From assembly GCF_007096635.1 (NCBI RefSeq), contig NZ_VKAA01000002.1, forward strand, positions 248,001-312,000: a stretch of 64,000 bases of DNA, read 5' to 3'. Positions 16,004 to 24,336 of this stretch are shown here, one piece after another; within the stretch, counting starts at the first letter, position 1, and every line of letters starts with the position of its first letter. The notes under the pieces were generated by a model. That model made no database searches. It saw nothing but the letters and a program-made list of their open reading frames with translations, and was not told where the DNA came from. The stretch comes from Mycolicibacterium sp. 018/SC-01/001. GTDB taxonomy: Bacteria > Actinomycetota > Actinomycetes > Mycobacteriales > Mycobacteriaceae. Position numbers and translations under genes: made by a program.

Positions 16004-16735
16004 TCAGCGGTCGACGAGCGTGGTGTCGAAGTAGTAGCGCGACGCGCGATAGCCGTGATTGCCGAATTCAACCGCAGCGCCGGAATCGTCGAAGGCGGTG
16101 CGCGCCATCGTCAGCAGGGGCGCATTGACCTTCTCGCCCAGCAGGTGCGCCTCGGCACGGGTGGCACCGCGCGCGCCGATCCGCTGGCGAGCCAGCCGGA
16201 TGTGCACGCCACGCGCACGCAACGACTGGTAGAGCCCGTTGCGCTCGAGTTCCTCTGCGTCCGGCGCGATCTCGACGGGCAGATAGTTCGTCATCACGGC
16301 CAGCGGCTCACCGTTGGCGCACCGCAGCCGGCGGATCGAGACCACCTCGCGGTCATGCGTGAGATTCAACTCGCGAGCGACGTCCTCGTCGGGCGGCCCG
16401 ACGCGGTAGTCGAGAAGCGTGGTGGTCGGCTCCTGCCCCGCACGGGCCAGATCGTCGAACAGGCTGGTCAGTTCGACGCGGCGATGCACGGGGTTCTGGA
16501 CCACCTGCGTACCGACACCGCGCTTGCGGACGAGCAGGCCCTTGTCGACGAGCTCCTGGATCGCCCGTCGGGTCGTCGGCCGCGACAGTGCCAGCCGCTT
16601 CGCCAGCGCGAGCTCGTTCTCGAACCGATCCCCCGGAGCCAGTTCGCCGTCGCGGATCGCCGCCTCGATGGCCTGCGCGAGCTGGAAGTAGAGGGGCACA
16701 GGACTCGACCTGTCGAGCTCCACGGTCAGCGGCAC
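16004..16735 (-). CDS. GntR/HutC-family regulator with UTRA domain, probable inositol repressor
   Basis: 243 residues from GTG 16735, chosen because GGAG lies 8 nt upstream; the frame could extend to a TTG at 16789 without family similarity. The N-terminal GntR winged helix is visible in SSPVPLYFQLAQAIEAAI and LALAKRLALSRPTTRRAIQE. The UTRA effector domain covers about residues 90-235 (REVVSIRRLRCANGEPLAVM, ending YRASRYYFDTTLV). It sits between the two putative operators of the regulon, one of which lies 64 nt upstream of its own start, so it probably regulates itself, iolC-mmsA and the transporter. The symbol iolR would fit but is not proven. Confidence 0.85.
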   Translation of the reverse strand: MPLTVELDRSSPVPLYFQLAQAIEAAIRDGELAPGDRFENELALAKRLALSRPTTRRAIQELVDKGLLVRKRGVGTQVVQNPVHRRVELTSLFDDLARAGQEPTTTLLDYRVGPPDEDVARELNLTHDREVVSIRRLRCANGEPLAVMTNYLPVEIAPDAEELERNGLYQSLRARGVHIRLARQRIGARGATRAEAHLLGEKVNAPLLTMARTAFDDSGAAVEFGNHGYRASRYYFDTTLVDR

Positions 16736-16798
16736 GTCGGCTCCGATCTCGAGTTTGCCGGACCAGCGAAGCCTAACATCGAATGGCAAAAAGATAGA

Positions 16799-16821
16799 AT
16801 GTCAGGACAAAGTCTTGACTT
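16799..16821. promoter_or_regulatory. Putative IolR (GntR) operator, copy 2
   Basis: Between the GntR gene and iolC. It holds AATGTCAGGACAAAGT followed by CTTGACT, 22/23 identical to the element at 15151-15173 in opposite orientation. TTGACT (16816-16821) is a plausible -35 for iolC. No other perfect copy was noticed in the window, and in particular none upstream of the operon at 268. Confidence 0.75.
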
Positions 16822-16884
16822 TCCTTCGTGACGCAAGGCACAGTCGTAGGCAGCCACCCACACCCTGTTTCGGAGTGACTTGTG

Positions 16885-17883
16885 ATGAATTCTCAGCCTT
16901 ATGACGTGCTCGCCATCGGGCGCAGCGGCGTCGATGTGTACCCACTGCAGGTCGGTGTCGGCCTCGAGGACGTCGAGACCTTCGGCAAATTCCTCGGCGG
17001 CAGCGCGGCCAATGTCGCGGTCGCCGCGGCCCGGCTCGGCAACCACACGGCCCTGATCTCGGGCGCCGGTGACGACCCGTTCGGCCGCTTCGTGCGCAAC
17101 GAACTCGCGCGCCTCGGTGTCGACAACCGCTTCGTCGCCACCCACGGCGAGTTCCCGACGCCGGTCACGTTCTGCGAGATCTACCCGCCCGACGACTTCC
17201 CGCTGTACTTCTACCGCAAGCCGAGCGCACCCGATCTGCAGATCACCGTCGACGACATCGACGCCGAGGCGGTGCGCACCGCCCGCCTGTTCTGGGCTAC
17301 GGTCACCGGACTCTCTGAAGAGCCAAGCCGCGGAGCGCATTTCGCCGCGTGGGAGGCGCGCGATGAGCGCTCGCGCGAAGAGAGTGAACACAGCCGGCGG
17401 CCGCTGACGGTACTGGACCTCGACTACCGGCCGATGTTCTGGGACTCCCCCGCCGCCGCCACCGAGCAGGTCCGCAAGGCCCTGGCGCACGTCACCGTCG
17501 CCGTCGGCAACCGCGAGGAGTGCGAGATCGCCGTCGGCGAGTCGAATCCGCACAAGGCGGCCGACGCGCTGCTCGATTTGGGCGTCGAGCTCGCCATCGT
17601 CAAGCAGGGGCCGCGCGGGGTGCTCGGCAAGAGCCGCCGTTCGTCGGTCACCGTGCCCCCCAACGAGGTCGACGTCGTCAACGGCCTGGGTGCCGGTGAC
17701 GCATTCGGCGGCAGCCTGTGCCACGGCCTCCTGCACGGCTGGCCGCTGGAGAAGACGCTGCGCTACGCGAACGCCGCGGGAGCGATCGTCGCCGGCCGAC
17801 TCGAGTGCTCGACCGCCATGCCGACCGCTACCGAGGTCGCCGAACTCGCCGAACAAACTGCTGTGGAGGCCGTGAATGTCTGA
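16885..17883 (+). CDS. iolC: 5-dehydro-2-deoxygluconokinase (PfkB family)
   Basis: 332 residues from ATG 16885 (a GTG at 16882 is in frame); GGAG lies about 10 nt upstream. IolC phosphorylates 5-dehydro-2-deoxygluconate in inositol breakdown. PfkB signatures: GKFLGGSAANVAVAAARLGN near the N terminus and VVNGLGAGDAFGGSLCHGLL near the C terminus, with catalytic Asp in GAGD. FWATVTGLSEEPSR and LDLDYRPMFWD are IolC-specific. Between these two lies an Arg/Glu-rich loop (about residues 155-172, bases 17350-17400) encoded by a palindrome-rich stretch that looks inserted. First gene of the iol operon; the next gene overlaps its 3' end by 8 nt. Confidence 0.9.
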   Translation: MNSQPYDVLAIGRSGVDVYPLQVGVGLEDVETFGKFLGGSAANVAVAAARLGNHTALISGAGDDPFGRFVRNELARLGVDNRFVATHGEFPTPVTFCEIYPPDDFPLYFYRKPSAPDLQITVDDIDAEAVRTARLFWATVTGLSEEPSRGAHFAAWEARDERSREESEHSRRPLTVLDLDYRPMFWDSPAAATEQVRKALAHVTVAVGNREECEIAVGESNPHKAADALLDLGVELAIVKQGPRGVLGKSRRSSVTVPPNEVDVVNGLGAGDAFGGSLCHGLLHGWPLEKTLRYANAAGAIVAGRLECSTAMPTATEVAELAEQTAVEAVNV

Positions 17884-18757
17884 CGCACTGTGCCGGGACT
17901 ACCCGGCCATCACCGATCTGCGGGCCACCGATCCCGGCGCGATCGCCAGGGCGTGGCAGCAGCGAACCCGCAGACCCACGATGCGTGGCAACGGTCGCCT
18001 GATGATCGTGGCCGCTGACCATCCCGCGCGTGGCGCGCTGGCTGTGGGTTCGCGGCCCACCGCGATGAACAGCCGCACCGATCTGCTCGACCGCCTGCGA
18101 GCGGCCCTGGCGGACCCGGGTGTCGACGGAGTGCTGGCCACCGCCGACATCCTCGACGACCTGCTGCTGCTCGGGGCACTCGAGGACAAGGTCGTGTTCA
18201 GCTCGTTCAATCGCGGCGGATTGGCCGGCTCGTCGTTCGAGCTGGACGACCGGATGACCGGCGCCACCGCCGCATCGACCGCAGCGGCGGGGATGAACGG
18301 CGGAAAGATGTTGTGCCGCATCGACCTCGACGACCCCGGAACGGTGGCGACGCTGGCTGCCTGCGCGCAGGCGGTCGACGAGCTCGCCGCTCACGGCCTG
18401 GTCGCGATGCTCGAGCCGTTCATGTCGTCCCGGGTCAACGGCAAGGTCCGCAACGACCTGTCCCCCGACGCCGTCATCAAGTCGGTGCACATCGCGCAGG
18501 GCCTCGGCTCCACATCGGCATACACCTGGATGAAGTTGCCCGTCGTCGAGGAGATGGATCGGGTGATGGACTCGACGACCACGCCCACCCTGCTGCTGGG
18601 CGGGGATCCCACCGATCCCGACGAAGCGTTCGCGAGCTGGGAGAAGGCACTTGCTCTGCCGTCGGTGCGCGGCCTGATCGTCGGCCGCACCCTGCTCTAC
18701 CCGCCCGACGACGACGTCAGCTCCGCCGTCGCGACCGCCGTGGCCATGGTTCGGTGA
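17876..18757 (+). CDS. Cgl0159-family (beta/alpha)8 aldolase of inositol catabolism
   Basis: 293 residues. Resembles the actinobacterial Cgl0159-type protein always found between iolC and iolB, a class I aldolase-like TIM barrel. Recognisable blocks: LMIVAADHPARGALAVG at the N terminus, VVFSSFNRGGLAGS, CRIDLDDPGTV, AYTWMKLPVVE (candidate Schiff-base Lys) and LLLGGDP near the C terminus. The position suggests the step performed by IolJ elsewhere, cleavage of 2-deoxy-5-keto-gluconate 6-phosphate into dihydroxyacetone phosphate and malonate semialdehyde; this is inference from gene order. Its start overlaps iolC by 8 nt and the iolB gene follows immediately. Confidence 0.8.
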   Translation: MSDALCRDYPAITDLRATDPGAIARAWQQRTRRPTMRGNGRLMIVAADHPARGALAVGSRPTAMNSRTDLLDRLRAALADPGVDGVLATADILDDLLLLGALEDKVVFSSFNRGGLAGSSFELDDRMTGATAASTAAAGMNGGKMLCRIDLDDPGTVATLAACAQAVDELAAHGLVAMLEPFMSSRVNGKVRNDLSPDAVIKSVHIAQGLGSTSAYTWMKLPVVEEMDRVMDSTTTPTLLLGGDPTDPDEAFASWEKALALPSVRGLIVGRTLLYPPDDDVSSAVATAVAMVR

Positions 18758-18765
18758 CGGCTCCG

Positions 18766-19635
18766 ATGAACTCCAAGCTCTACATCCCGGCGGGCAGCGC
18801 GCAGGCCCCGTTCACCGTGGCGATCACGCCCGAGGACGCGGGCTGGGCCGAATCGTCTTTGCACGTGGTCGATCTCGGCGACGGCGCGGACGTGTCGTTG
18901 GAGACCGGTGACACCGAGGTGATGATCCTTCCGCTCGCCGGTGCCGCGACCGTCGACTGCGCCGGTGAGGTGTTCACGCTGTCGCCGCGCGTCTCGGTGT
19001 TCGACGGGCCCGCCGACATGGTCTACCTCGGCATCGGACAGTCGTACACGCTGTCGGGGCGGGGCAGGATCGCGATCTGCGGTGCCCGGGCGTCGACGTC
19101 GTTCCCGAACCGCAGGGTTGCTGCCGCCGACGTGCCGGTCGAGCTGCGCGGCGCAGGCAACTGCAGCCGGCAGGTCCACAACTTCGGCACCGCAACCGCA
19201 TTCGAGGCCGACTCGTTGATCGCCTGCGAGGTGATCACCCCCGGCGGCAACTGGTCGAGCTACCCAGCGCACAAGCACGACGAGAACACCGACGTCGAGA
19301 CCCAGCTCGAGGAGATCTACTACTTCGAGATCGACGACAGCCCGGCCGGCACACCGGGATTCGGCTACCACCGGGTGTACGGCACCCCGGAACGCCCGAT
19401 CGAGGTGCTCGAAGAGATCCGCACCGGTGACGTGGTGCTGGTACCCCACGGATACCACGGACCGTCGATCGCCGCGCCGGGGCACCACATGTACTACCTG
19501 AACGTGATGGCCGGTTCGGGCCCGACCCGCGCCTGGTTGATCTGTGACGACCCCGCGCACACCTGGTTGCGCGCCAGCTGGGAACACCAGGAGATCGATC
19601 CCCGCCTGCCGTTCACCCCGAGTCGAGGAGAGTGA
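18766..19635 (+). CDS. iolB: 5-deoxy-glucuronate isomerase
   Basis: 289 residues from ATG 18766; a GTG at 18754 would overlap the previous stop as GTGA and is equally possible. IolB is a bicupin that isomerises 5-deoxy-glucuronate to 5-dehydro-2-deoxygluconate. Diagnostic motifs: NWSSYPAHKHDE, then LEEIYYFEID and VPHGYHGPSI, which together supply the metal ligands, and YYLNVMAG near the C terminus. Length fits the family (about 270-300). Located between the Cgl0159-type aldolase and iolD in one operon. Confidence 0.92.
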   Translation: MNSKLYIPAGSAQAPFTVAITPEDAGWAESSLHVVDLGDGADVSLETGDTEVMILPLAGAATVDCAGEVFTLSPRVSVFDGPADMVYLGIGQSYTLSGRGRIAICGARASTSFPNRRVAAADVPVELRGAGNCSRQVHNFGTATAFEADSLIACEVITPGGNWSSYPAHKHDENTDVETQLEEIYYFEIDDSPAGTPGFGYHRVYGTPERPIEVLEEIRTGDVVLVPHGYHGPSIAAPGHHMYYLNVMAGSGPTRAWLICDDPAHTWLRASWEHQEIDPRLPFTPSRGE

Positions 19636-19638
19636 CCC

Positions 19639-21591
19639 GTGGTTTCCACCGCCCCGAAGTCGACCGAGAAGCTCGCCGACACCGAACCGACCGTGCGACT
19701 CACCGTCGCGCAGGCCGTCGTGCGCTTCCTGGCCAATCAGTACGTCGAACGAGACGGCCAGCGGCACAAGTTCTTCGCCGGATGCCTGGGCATCTTCGGC
19801 CACGGCAATGTCGCGGGCATCGGCCAGGCCCTGCTGCAGGACGAGGTCGAAGCCCACGAGGCCGGGCAGGAACCCGGGCTCAAGTACGTGCTGGGCCGCA
19901 ACGAGCAGGCCATGGTCCACACTGCGGTCGGCTACGCCCGCCAGCAGGATCGCCTGCAGGCGTGGGCCGTCACCGCCAGCATCGGCCCGGGGTCGTCGAA
20001 CATGCTGACCGGCGCCGCTCTGGCCACCATCAACCGGCTGCCGGTCCTGCTTCTGCCGTCGGACACCTTCGCCACCCGGGTGAGTTCGCCTGTCCTGCAG
20101 GAGCTGGAGTTGCCCGGCAGCGGTGATGTGACGGTCAACGACGCATTCAAGCCGCTCTCGCGGTTCTTCGATCGGGTCTGGCGGCCCGAGCAGCTCCCGT
20201 CGGCTCTGCTGGGCGCGATGCGGGTCCTCACCGATCCCGCGGAGACCGGCGCCGCGACGGTGTCGTTGCCACAGGACGTTCAGGCCGAGGCTCATGACTG
20301 GCCGGAGTCCCTGTTCGCCGAGCGCACCTGGCACGTCGCGCGCCCACTGCCCGAGCGTTCGGTGATCGCCCGCGCCGCCGAGGTCATCCGGTCGGCGCGT
20401 AAACCGTTGATCGTCGCCGGCGGCGGTGTGATCTACTCGGGGGCGACCGAGGCACTGGCCGAGTTCGCCGCACAGACCGGTATCCCGGTGTGCGAGAGCC
20501 AGGCCGGCAAGGGATCGCTACTGCACGAGCACCCGCAGTCGGTCGGCGCGGTCGGCTCAACCGGCACGACGGCCGCCAACGCGCTGGCCAGCGAGGCCGA
20601 TGTCGTCATCGGGATCGGCACGCGCTACAGCGATTTCACCTCCGCATCGCGTACTGCCTTCAACAATCCCGACGTGCGGTTCGTCAACATCAATGTCGCG
20701 TCGATCGACGCCGTCAAGCAGGGCGGCATCGGGGTGCTCGCCGATGCCCGGGAAGCGCTCGAAGCGCTCTCCGGCGCTCTGGACGACTACACCGTCAGCG
20801 ACGACTACCGTTCGCGCACAACCGAACTGATGGCCGAGTGGAACGCGACGGTGTCGGAGGTCTACCAGATCACCGACGGCGCCGCGCTGAACCAGAACCA
20901 GGTGATCGGCCTCGTCAACACGCTCTCGGATCCGCGGGATGTCGTGGTGTGCGCGGCCGGCTCGATGCCCGGCGACCTGCACAAGCTGTGGCGCATGCGT
21001 GACCGCAAGGGCTACCACGTCGAATACGGCTACTCCTGCATGGGATACGAGATCGCCGGCGGCATCGGCGTGCGGATGGCCGCACCCGACCGCGACGTGT
21101 TCGTCATGGTCGGAGACGGTTCCTACCTGATGATGGCCACCGAGATCGTCACGGCCGTCCAGGAGGGCGTGAAGGTCATTCCCGTTCTCGTTCAGAACCA
21201 TGGGTTCGCCTCGATCGGCGGCCTCTCGGAATCGCTGGGATCGCAACGGTTCGGCACCGCGTACCGCTACCGCAGCGACGACGGTCGACTCGACGGCGAC
21301 ATCCTGCCGGTCGATCTCGCGGCGAACGCCGCGAGCCTGGGCGCCGACGTCATCAAGGTGGCGACGGCAGCCGAGTTCACCGATGCGATGAAGGTCGCCA
21401 AGGCCGCCGACCGCGTCACGGTGATCTACGTCGAAACCGATCCGCTGATCTACGCACCCGACAGCCACTCCTGGTGGGACGTGCCGGTCTCTGAAGTGTC
21501 GACCCTGGACTCCACACAGCAGGCCTACCAACGCTATTCGGACTGGAAGAAAGTCCAGCGCCCGCTGATCACGCCATCCGACCGCCCCTGA
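19639..21591 (+). CDS. iolD: 3D-(3,5/4)-trihydroxycyclohexane-1,2-dione acylhydrolase, ThDP-dependent
   Basis: 650 residues, GTG start 4 nt after the iolB stop. IolD opens the cyclohexanedione ring of the inositol pathway. It has the three-domain ThDP-enzyme plan: N-terminal PYR domain (FFAGCLGIFGHGNVAGIGQA, GRNEQAMVHTAVGYARQQ), central domain (KPLIVAGGGVIYSGATEAL) and C-terminal PP domain. There, the diphosphate/Mg motif is GDGSYLMMATEIVTAVQEG and ends in the characteristic NHGFASIGGL. Length is typical. It needs an inosose dehydratase upstream in the pathway, for which 2429-3301 is the only candidate in the window. Confidence 0.94.
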   Translation: MVSTAPKSTEKLADTEPTVRLTVAQAVVRFLANQYVERDGQRHKFFAGCLGIFGHGNVAGIGQALLQDEVEAHEAGQEPGLKYVLGRNEQAMVHTAVGYARQQDRLQAWAVTASIGPGSSNMLTGAALATINRLPVLLLPSDTFATRVSSPVLQELELPGSGDVTVNDAFKPLSRFFDRVWRPEQLPSALLGAMRVLTDPAETGAATVSLPQDVQAEAHDWPESLFAERTWHVARPLPERSVIARAAEVIRSARKPLIVAGGGVIYSGATEALAEFAAQTGIPVCESQAGKGSLLHEHPQSVGAVGSTGTTAANALASEADVVIGIGTRYSDFTSASRTAFNNPDVRFVNINVASIDAVKQGGIGVLADAREALEALSGALDDYTVSDDYRSRTTELMAEWNATVSEVYQITDGAALNQNQVIGLVNTLSDPRDVVVCAAGSMPGDLHKLWRMRDRKGYHVEYGYSCMGYEIAGGIGVRMAAPDRDVFVMVGDGSYLMMATEIVTAVQEGVKVIPVLVQNHGFASIGGLSESLGSQRFGTAYRYRSDDGRLDGDILPVDLAANAASLGADVIKVATAAEFTDAMKVAKAADRVTVIYVETDPLIYAPDSHSWWDVPVSEVSTLDSTQQAYQRYSDWKKVQRPLITPSDRP

Positions 21592-21611
21592 ACGACGAAA
21601 GAGAAGGACAC

Positions 21612-23099
21612 ATGAACACGATCACGCATTGGGTAGACAACGCCGCCTTCGAGGGTGCGTCGGGGGCGTCGGCGCCGGTGACGAATCCGGCGACGGGTGA
21701 GGTGACGGGTCGGGTCGCGTTGGCCTCGGTCGAGGACGCACGGATGGTGATCGACGCCGCGGCCGCGGCGTTCCCGGCCTGGCGTGACACCTCGCTGGCC
21801 AAGCGGACCCAGGTGCTGTTCCGGTTCCGCGAACTCTTGAACGAGCGCAAGGGTGAACTCGCCGAGATCATCACCAGCGAACACGGCAAAGTCGTCTCCG
21901 ACGCGCTGGGTGAGGTGGCCCGCGGCCAGGAAGTCGTCGAGTTCGCCTGCGGCATCCCCCACCTACTCAAAGGCGGATTCACCGAGAACGCCTCCACCAA
22001 CATCGACGTGCACTCCATCCGCCAACCCCTCGGACCCGTCGGCATCATCTCCCCGTTCAACTTCCCCGCCATGGTCCCCATGTGGTTCTTCCCCGTCGCC
22101 ATCGCCGCCGGCAACACCGTCGTGCTCAAACCCTCGGAGAAAGACCCGTCGGCCTCGCTGTGGCTCGCCGCGCTGTGGGCCGAAGCCGGGCTGCCCGCCG
22201 GGGTGTTCAACGTTCTGCAGGGCGACAAGACCGCCGTCGACGAACTGCTCACCAACCCCACGATCAAGAGCGTCAGCTTCGTCGGGTCCACCCCGATCGC
22301 CCAGTACGTCTACGCCACCGGGACCGCCGCCGGCAAGCGCGTCCAAGCCCTGGGCGGGGCGAAGAACCACGCCGTGATCCTGCCCGACGCCGACCTGGAC
22401 CTGGCCGCCGACGCGATGGTCAACGCCGGCTTCGGCTCCGCCGGGGAACGCTGCATGGCCATCTCGGCGTGTGTGGCCGTCGGACCGATCGCCGACGACC
22501 TGGTCGCCAAGATCGCCGAGCGCGCCGCCACCATCAAAACCGGTGACGGCACCAAGGATTCCGACATGGGCCCGTTGGTGACCAAGGCCCACCGCGACAA
22601 GGTCGCCTCCTACATCGATGCCGGCGAAACCGCCGGGGCCAAAGTCGTCCTCGATGGCCGCCAGGTGCAACCCGATGGTGGAGCCGATGGGTTCTGGCTC
22701 GGCCCGACCCTGCTCGACAACGTCACCCCCAACATGAGCGTCTACACCGACGAGATCTTCGGCCCCGTCCTGTCGGTGGTCCGGGTCGAGTCCTACGACG
22801 AGGCGCTGCAGCTCATCAACAACAATCCGTATGGCAACGGCACCGCGATCTTCACCAATGACGGCGGCGCTGCCCGCCGCTTCCAGAACGAAGTCGAAGT
22901 CGGCATGGTCGGCATCAACGTGCCCATCCCCGTCCCGATGGCCTACTACAGCTTCGGCGGCTGGAAAGCCTCCCTCTTCGGCGACAGCCACGCCCACGGC
23001 ATGGACGGCGTCCAGTTCTTCACCCGCCAAAAAGCCATCACCACCCGCTGGCTCGACCCCTCCCACGGCGGCATCAACCTCGGCTTCCCCACCAACTGA
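21612..23099 (+). CDS. mmsA: CoA-acylating methylmalonate-semialdehyde dehydrogenase
   Basis: 495 residues, start preceded by AAAGAGAAGGA. An aldehyde dehydrogenase of the MmsA/IolA class, which oxidises malonate semialdehyde to acetyl-CoA at the end of inositol catabolism and also serves valine breakdown. Key features: IISPFNFPAMVPMWFFP (MmsA-specific), KPSEKDPSAS, SFVGSTPIAQYVY, and the catalytic Cys in GSAGERCMAISA. Last gene of the iol operon; a strong inverted repeat follows 7 nt after its stop and is a likely end of the transcript. Confidence 0.92.
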   Translation: MNTITHWVDNAAFEGASGASAPVTNPATGEVTGRVALASVEDARMVIDAAAAAFPAWRDTSLAKRTQVLFRFRELLNERKGELAEIITSEHGKVVSDALGEVARGQEVVEFACGIPHLLKGGFTENASTNIDVHSIRQPLGPVGIISPFNFPAMVPMWFFPVAIAAGNTVVLKPSEKDPSASLWLAALWAEAGLPAGVFNVLQGDKTAVDELLTNPTIKSVSFVGSTPIAQYVYATGTAAGKRVQALGGAKNHAVILPDADLDLAADAMVNAGFGSAGERCMAISACVAVGPIADDLVAKIAERAATIKTGDGTKDSDMGPLVTKAHRDKVASYIDAGETAGAKVVLDGRQVQPDGGADGFWLGPTLLDNVTPNMSVYTDEIFGPVLSVVRVESYDEALQLINNNPYGNGTAIFTNDGGAARRFQNEVEVGMVGINVPIPVPMAYYSFGGWKASLFGDSHAHGMDGVQFFTRQKAITTRWLDPSHGGINLGFPTN

Positions 23100-23105
23100 A
23101 AACCC

Positions 23106-23168
23106 CGCCGAAACTGCGGGGAGATCGCCACTTTCGCCCGAAACCGCGATCTCCCCGCAGTCTCGGCG
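23106..23168. repeat. Long inverted repeat after mmsA, candidate terminator
   Basis: Arms of 23 bp, 22 matched: the left arm at 23106-23128 contains GAAACTGCGGGGAGATCGC and the right arm at 23146-23168 contains GCGATCTCCCCGCAGTCTC, with a 17-nt spacer. It begins 7 nt after the mmsA stop. No U-tract follows, so a factor-independent terminator of the classical kind is not shown; a hairpin or dispersed palindromic element are both possible. Confidence 0.75.
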
Positions 23169-23230
23169 CGCGGTGACCAGGGAATATGACGACGGTGCGC
23201 GCTGTCCGGCGCAGCGGGTATTCAGAGCTG

Positions 23231-24319
23231 GTGAACAAGGCATGGGCGATTCTGGCGATGACGTGTCTGGTGGCGGCATGCGAGAGCAGGCCGCCCGACC
23301 AGGCCGCTCCCTCGACGACACCGTCAGCGGCCACCAGCACACCGACCACCACCGGGTTGATCCCGCCGGGGGTGCCCACCGAGGGCGCACGCCCGCCGGT
23401 CGCGTCCCTGCCGGCCGCCGCTGAACCGGAATCCGGGCCGGCCCCGTCGGCGAATCTGCCGGGACGGCAGGTGCCCGTCGGCGCCGCCCCCGAGGGCATT
23501 GTCGTCGACGCCGTCACCCGCACGGTCGCCGTCGCCACCCGCAGGCCCAACGCCCTGGTGCTCCTCAACGCCGACACCGGGGAGATTACGGGCCGCACGC
23601 CGCTGCCCGGGGCGGTGCGTCACCTCCAGCTCGCCAAGCCCGGCGGTCCCGTTCTGGTTCCGGTGGAAAGCGCGAACGCCCTGGTCCGCGTGGATCTGCC
23701 CGGCGGCCGGGCAGAGTCGCAGATCGTCACCGGAACCGTGCCGCACGACGCGTCCGAGGCGCCCAATGGGACGGTGTTCGTCGCCAACGAGCTCGGCGGC
23801 ACGGTGACCGTGCTGCGCGGCGACGACATCGTGAAGGTCTTCACCGACAGCGTGCAGCCGGCCGGCATGGCGCCGGTAGGTGACCGGATGGGCATGCTCG
23901 ACGTCCGCAAGAACGACCTGACCGTCTACGACGCCGCCGCACTGACGATCATCGGCTCGACGCCCGCCGGCGACGGACCCACCCATCTGGTGGCGGACAA
24001 GCACGGCCGCTACATCGCTGCCGACACCCGAGGCAACGCCGTGCGGGTGTTCGACACGTCACCCCGCCAGATCGCCGAGGTGCCGCAACCGGGCGGTCCG
24101 TACGGCGTCACCTATGACCCCACTCGTGATCGGCTCTGGGTCGCATCCTCGGGTACCAACGAAGTCGTCGGCTATGACATGACGAATCCGACACCTCGTG
24201 AGGTGCAACGCTTTCCGACGGTGCAGAACCCCTACACGGTCGGTGTCGACGCGACGACGGGCCGACTGTTCGTCGCGGGGGTGACAGCCGGGGTCGTGCA
24301 GATCATCGACCCCGGCTGA
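23231..24319 (+). CDS. Lipoprotein with YVTN-type beta-propeller
   Basis: 362 residues from GTG 23231, the start that gives a compact lipoprotein signal (KAWAILAMTCLVAAC, Cys about 17); an ATG at 23186 is in frame but would put 15 extra residues before it. After a Pro/Thr-rich linker (about 20-75) come repeated blades: APEGIVVDAVTRTVAVATR, NALVRVDL, DGPTHLVADKHGRYIAAD, GGPYGVTYDPTRDRLWVAS, NPYTVGVDATTGRLFVAG. Such propellers usually bind partners or surface components; no enzyme motif is visible. It stands alone between the iol operon and glutamine synthetase and converges with the latter. Confidence 0.75.
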   Translation: MNKAWAILAMTCLVAACESRPPDQAAPSTTPSAATSTPTTTGLIPPGVPTEGARPPVASLPAAAEPESGPAPSANLPGRQVPVGAAPEGIVVDAVTRTVAVATRRPNALVLLNADTGEITGRTPLPGAVRHLQLAKPGGPVLVPVESANALVRVDLPGGRAESQIVTGTVPHDASEAPNGTVFVANELGGTVTVLRGDDIVKVFTDSVQPAGMAPVGDRMGMLDVRKNDLTVYDAAALTIIGSTPAGDGPTHLVADKHGRYIAADTRGNAVRVFDTSPRQIAEVPQPGGPYGVTYDPTRDRLWVASSGTNEVVGYDMTNPTPREVQRFPTVQNPYTVGVDATTGRLFVAGVTAGVVQIIDPG

Positions 24320-24336
24320 GCAGCCCGCGACCAGCC

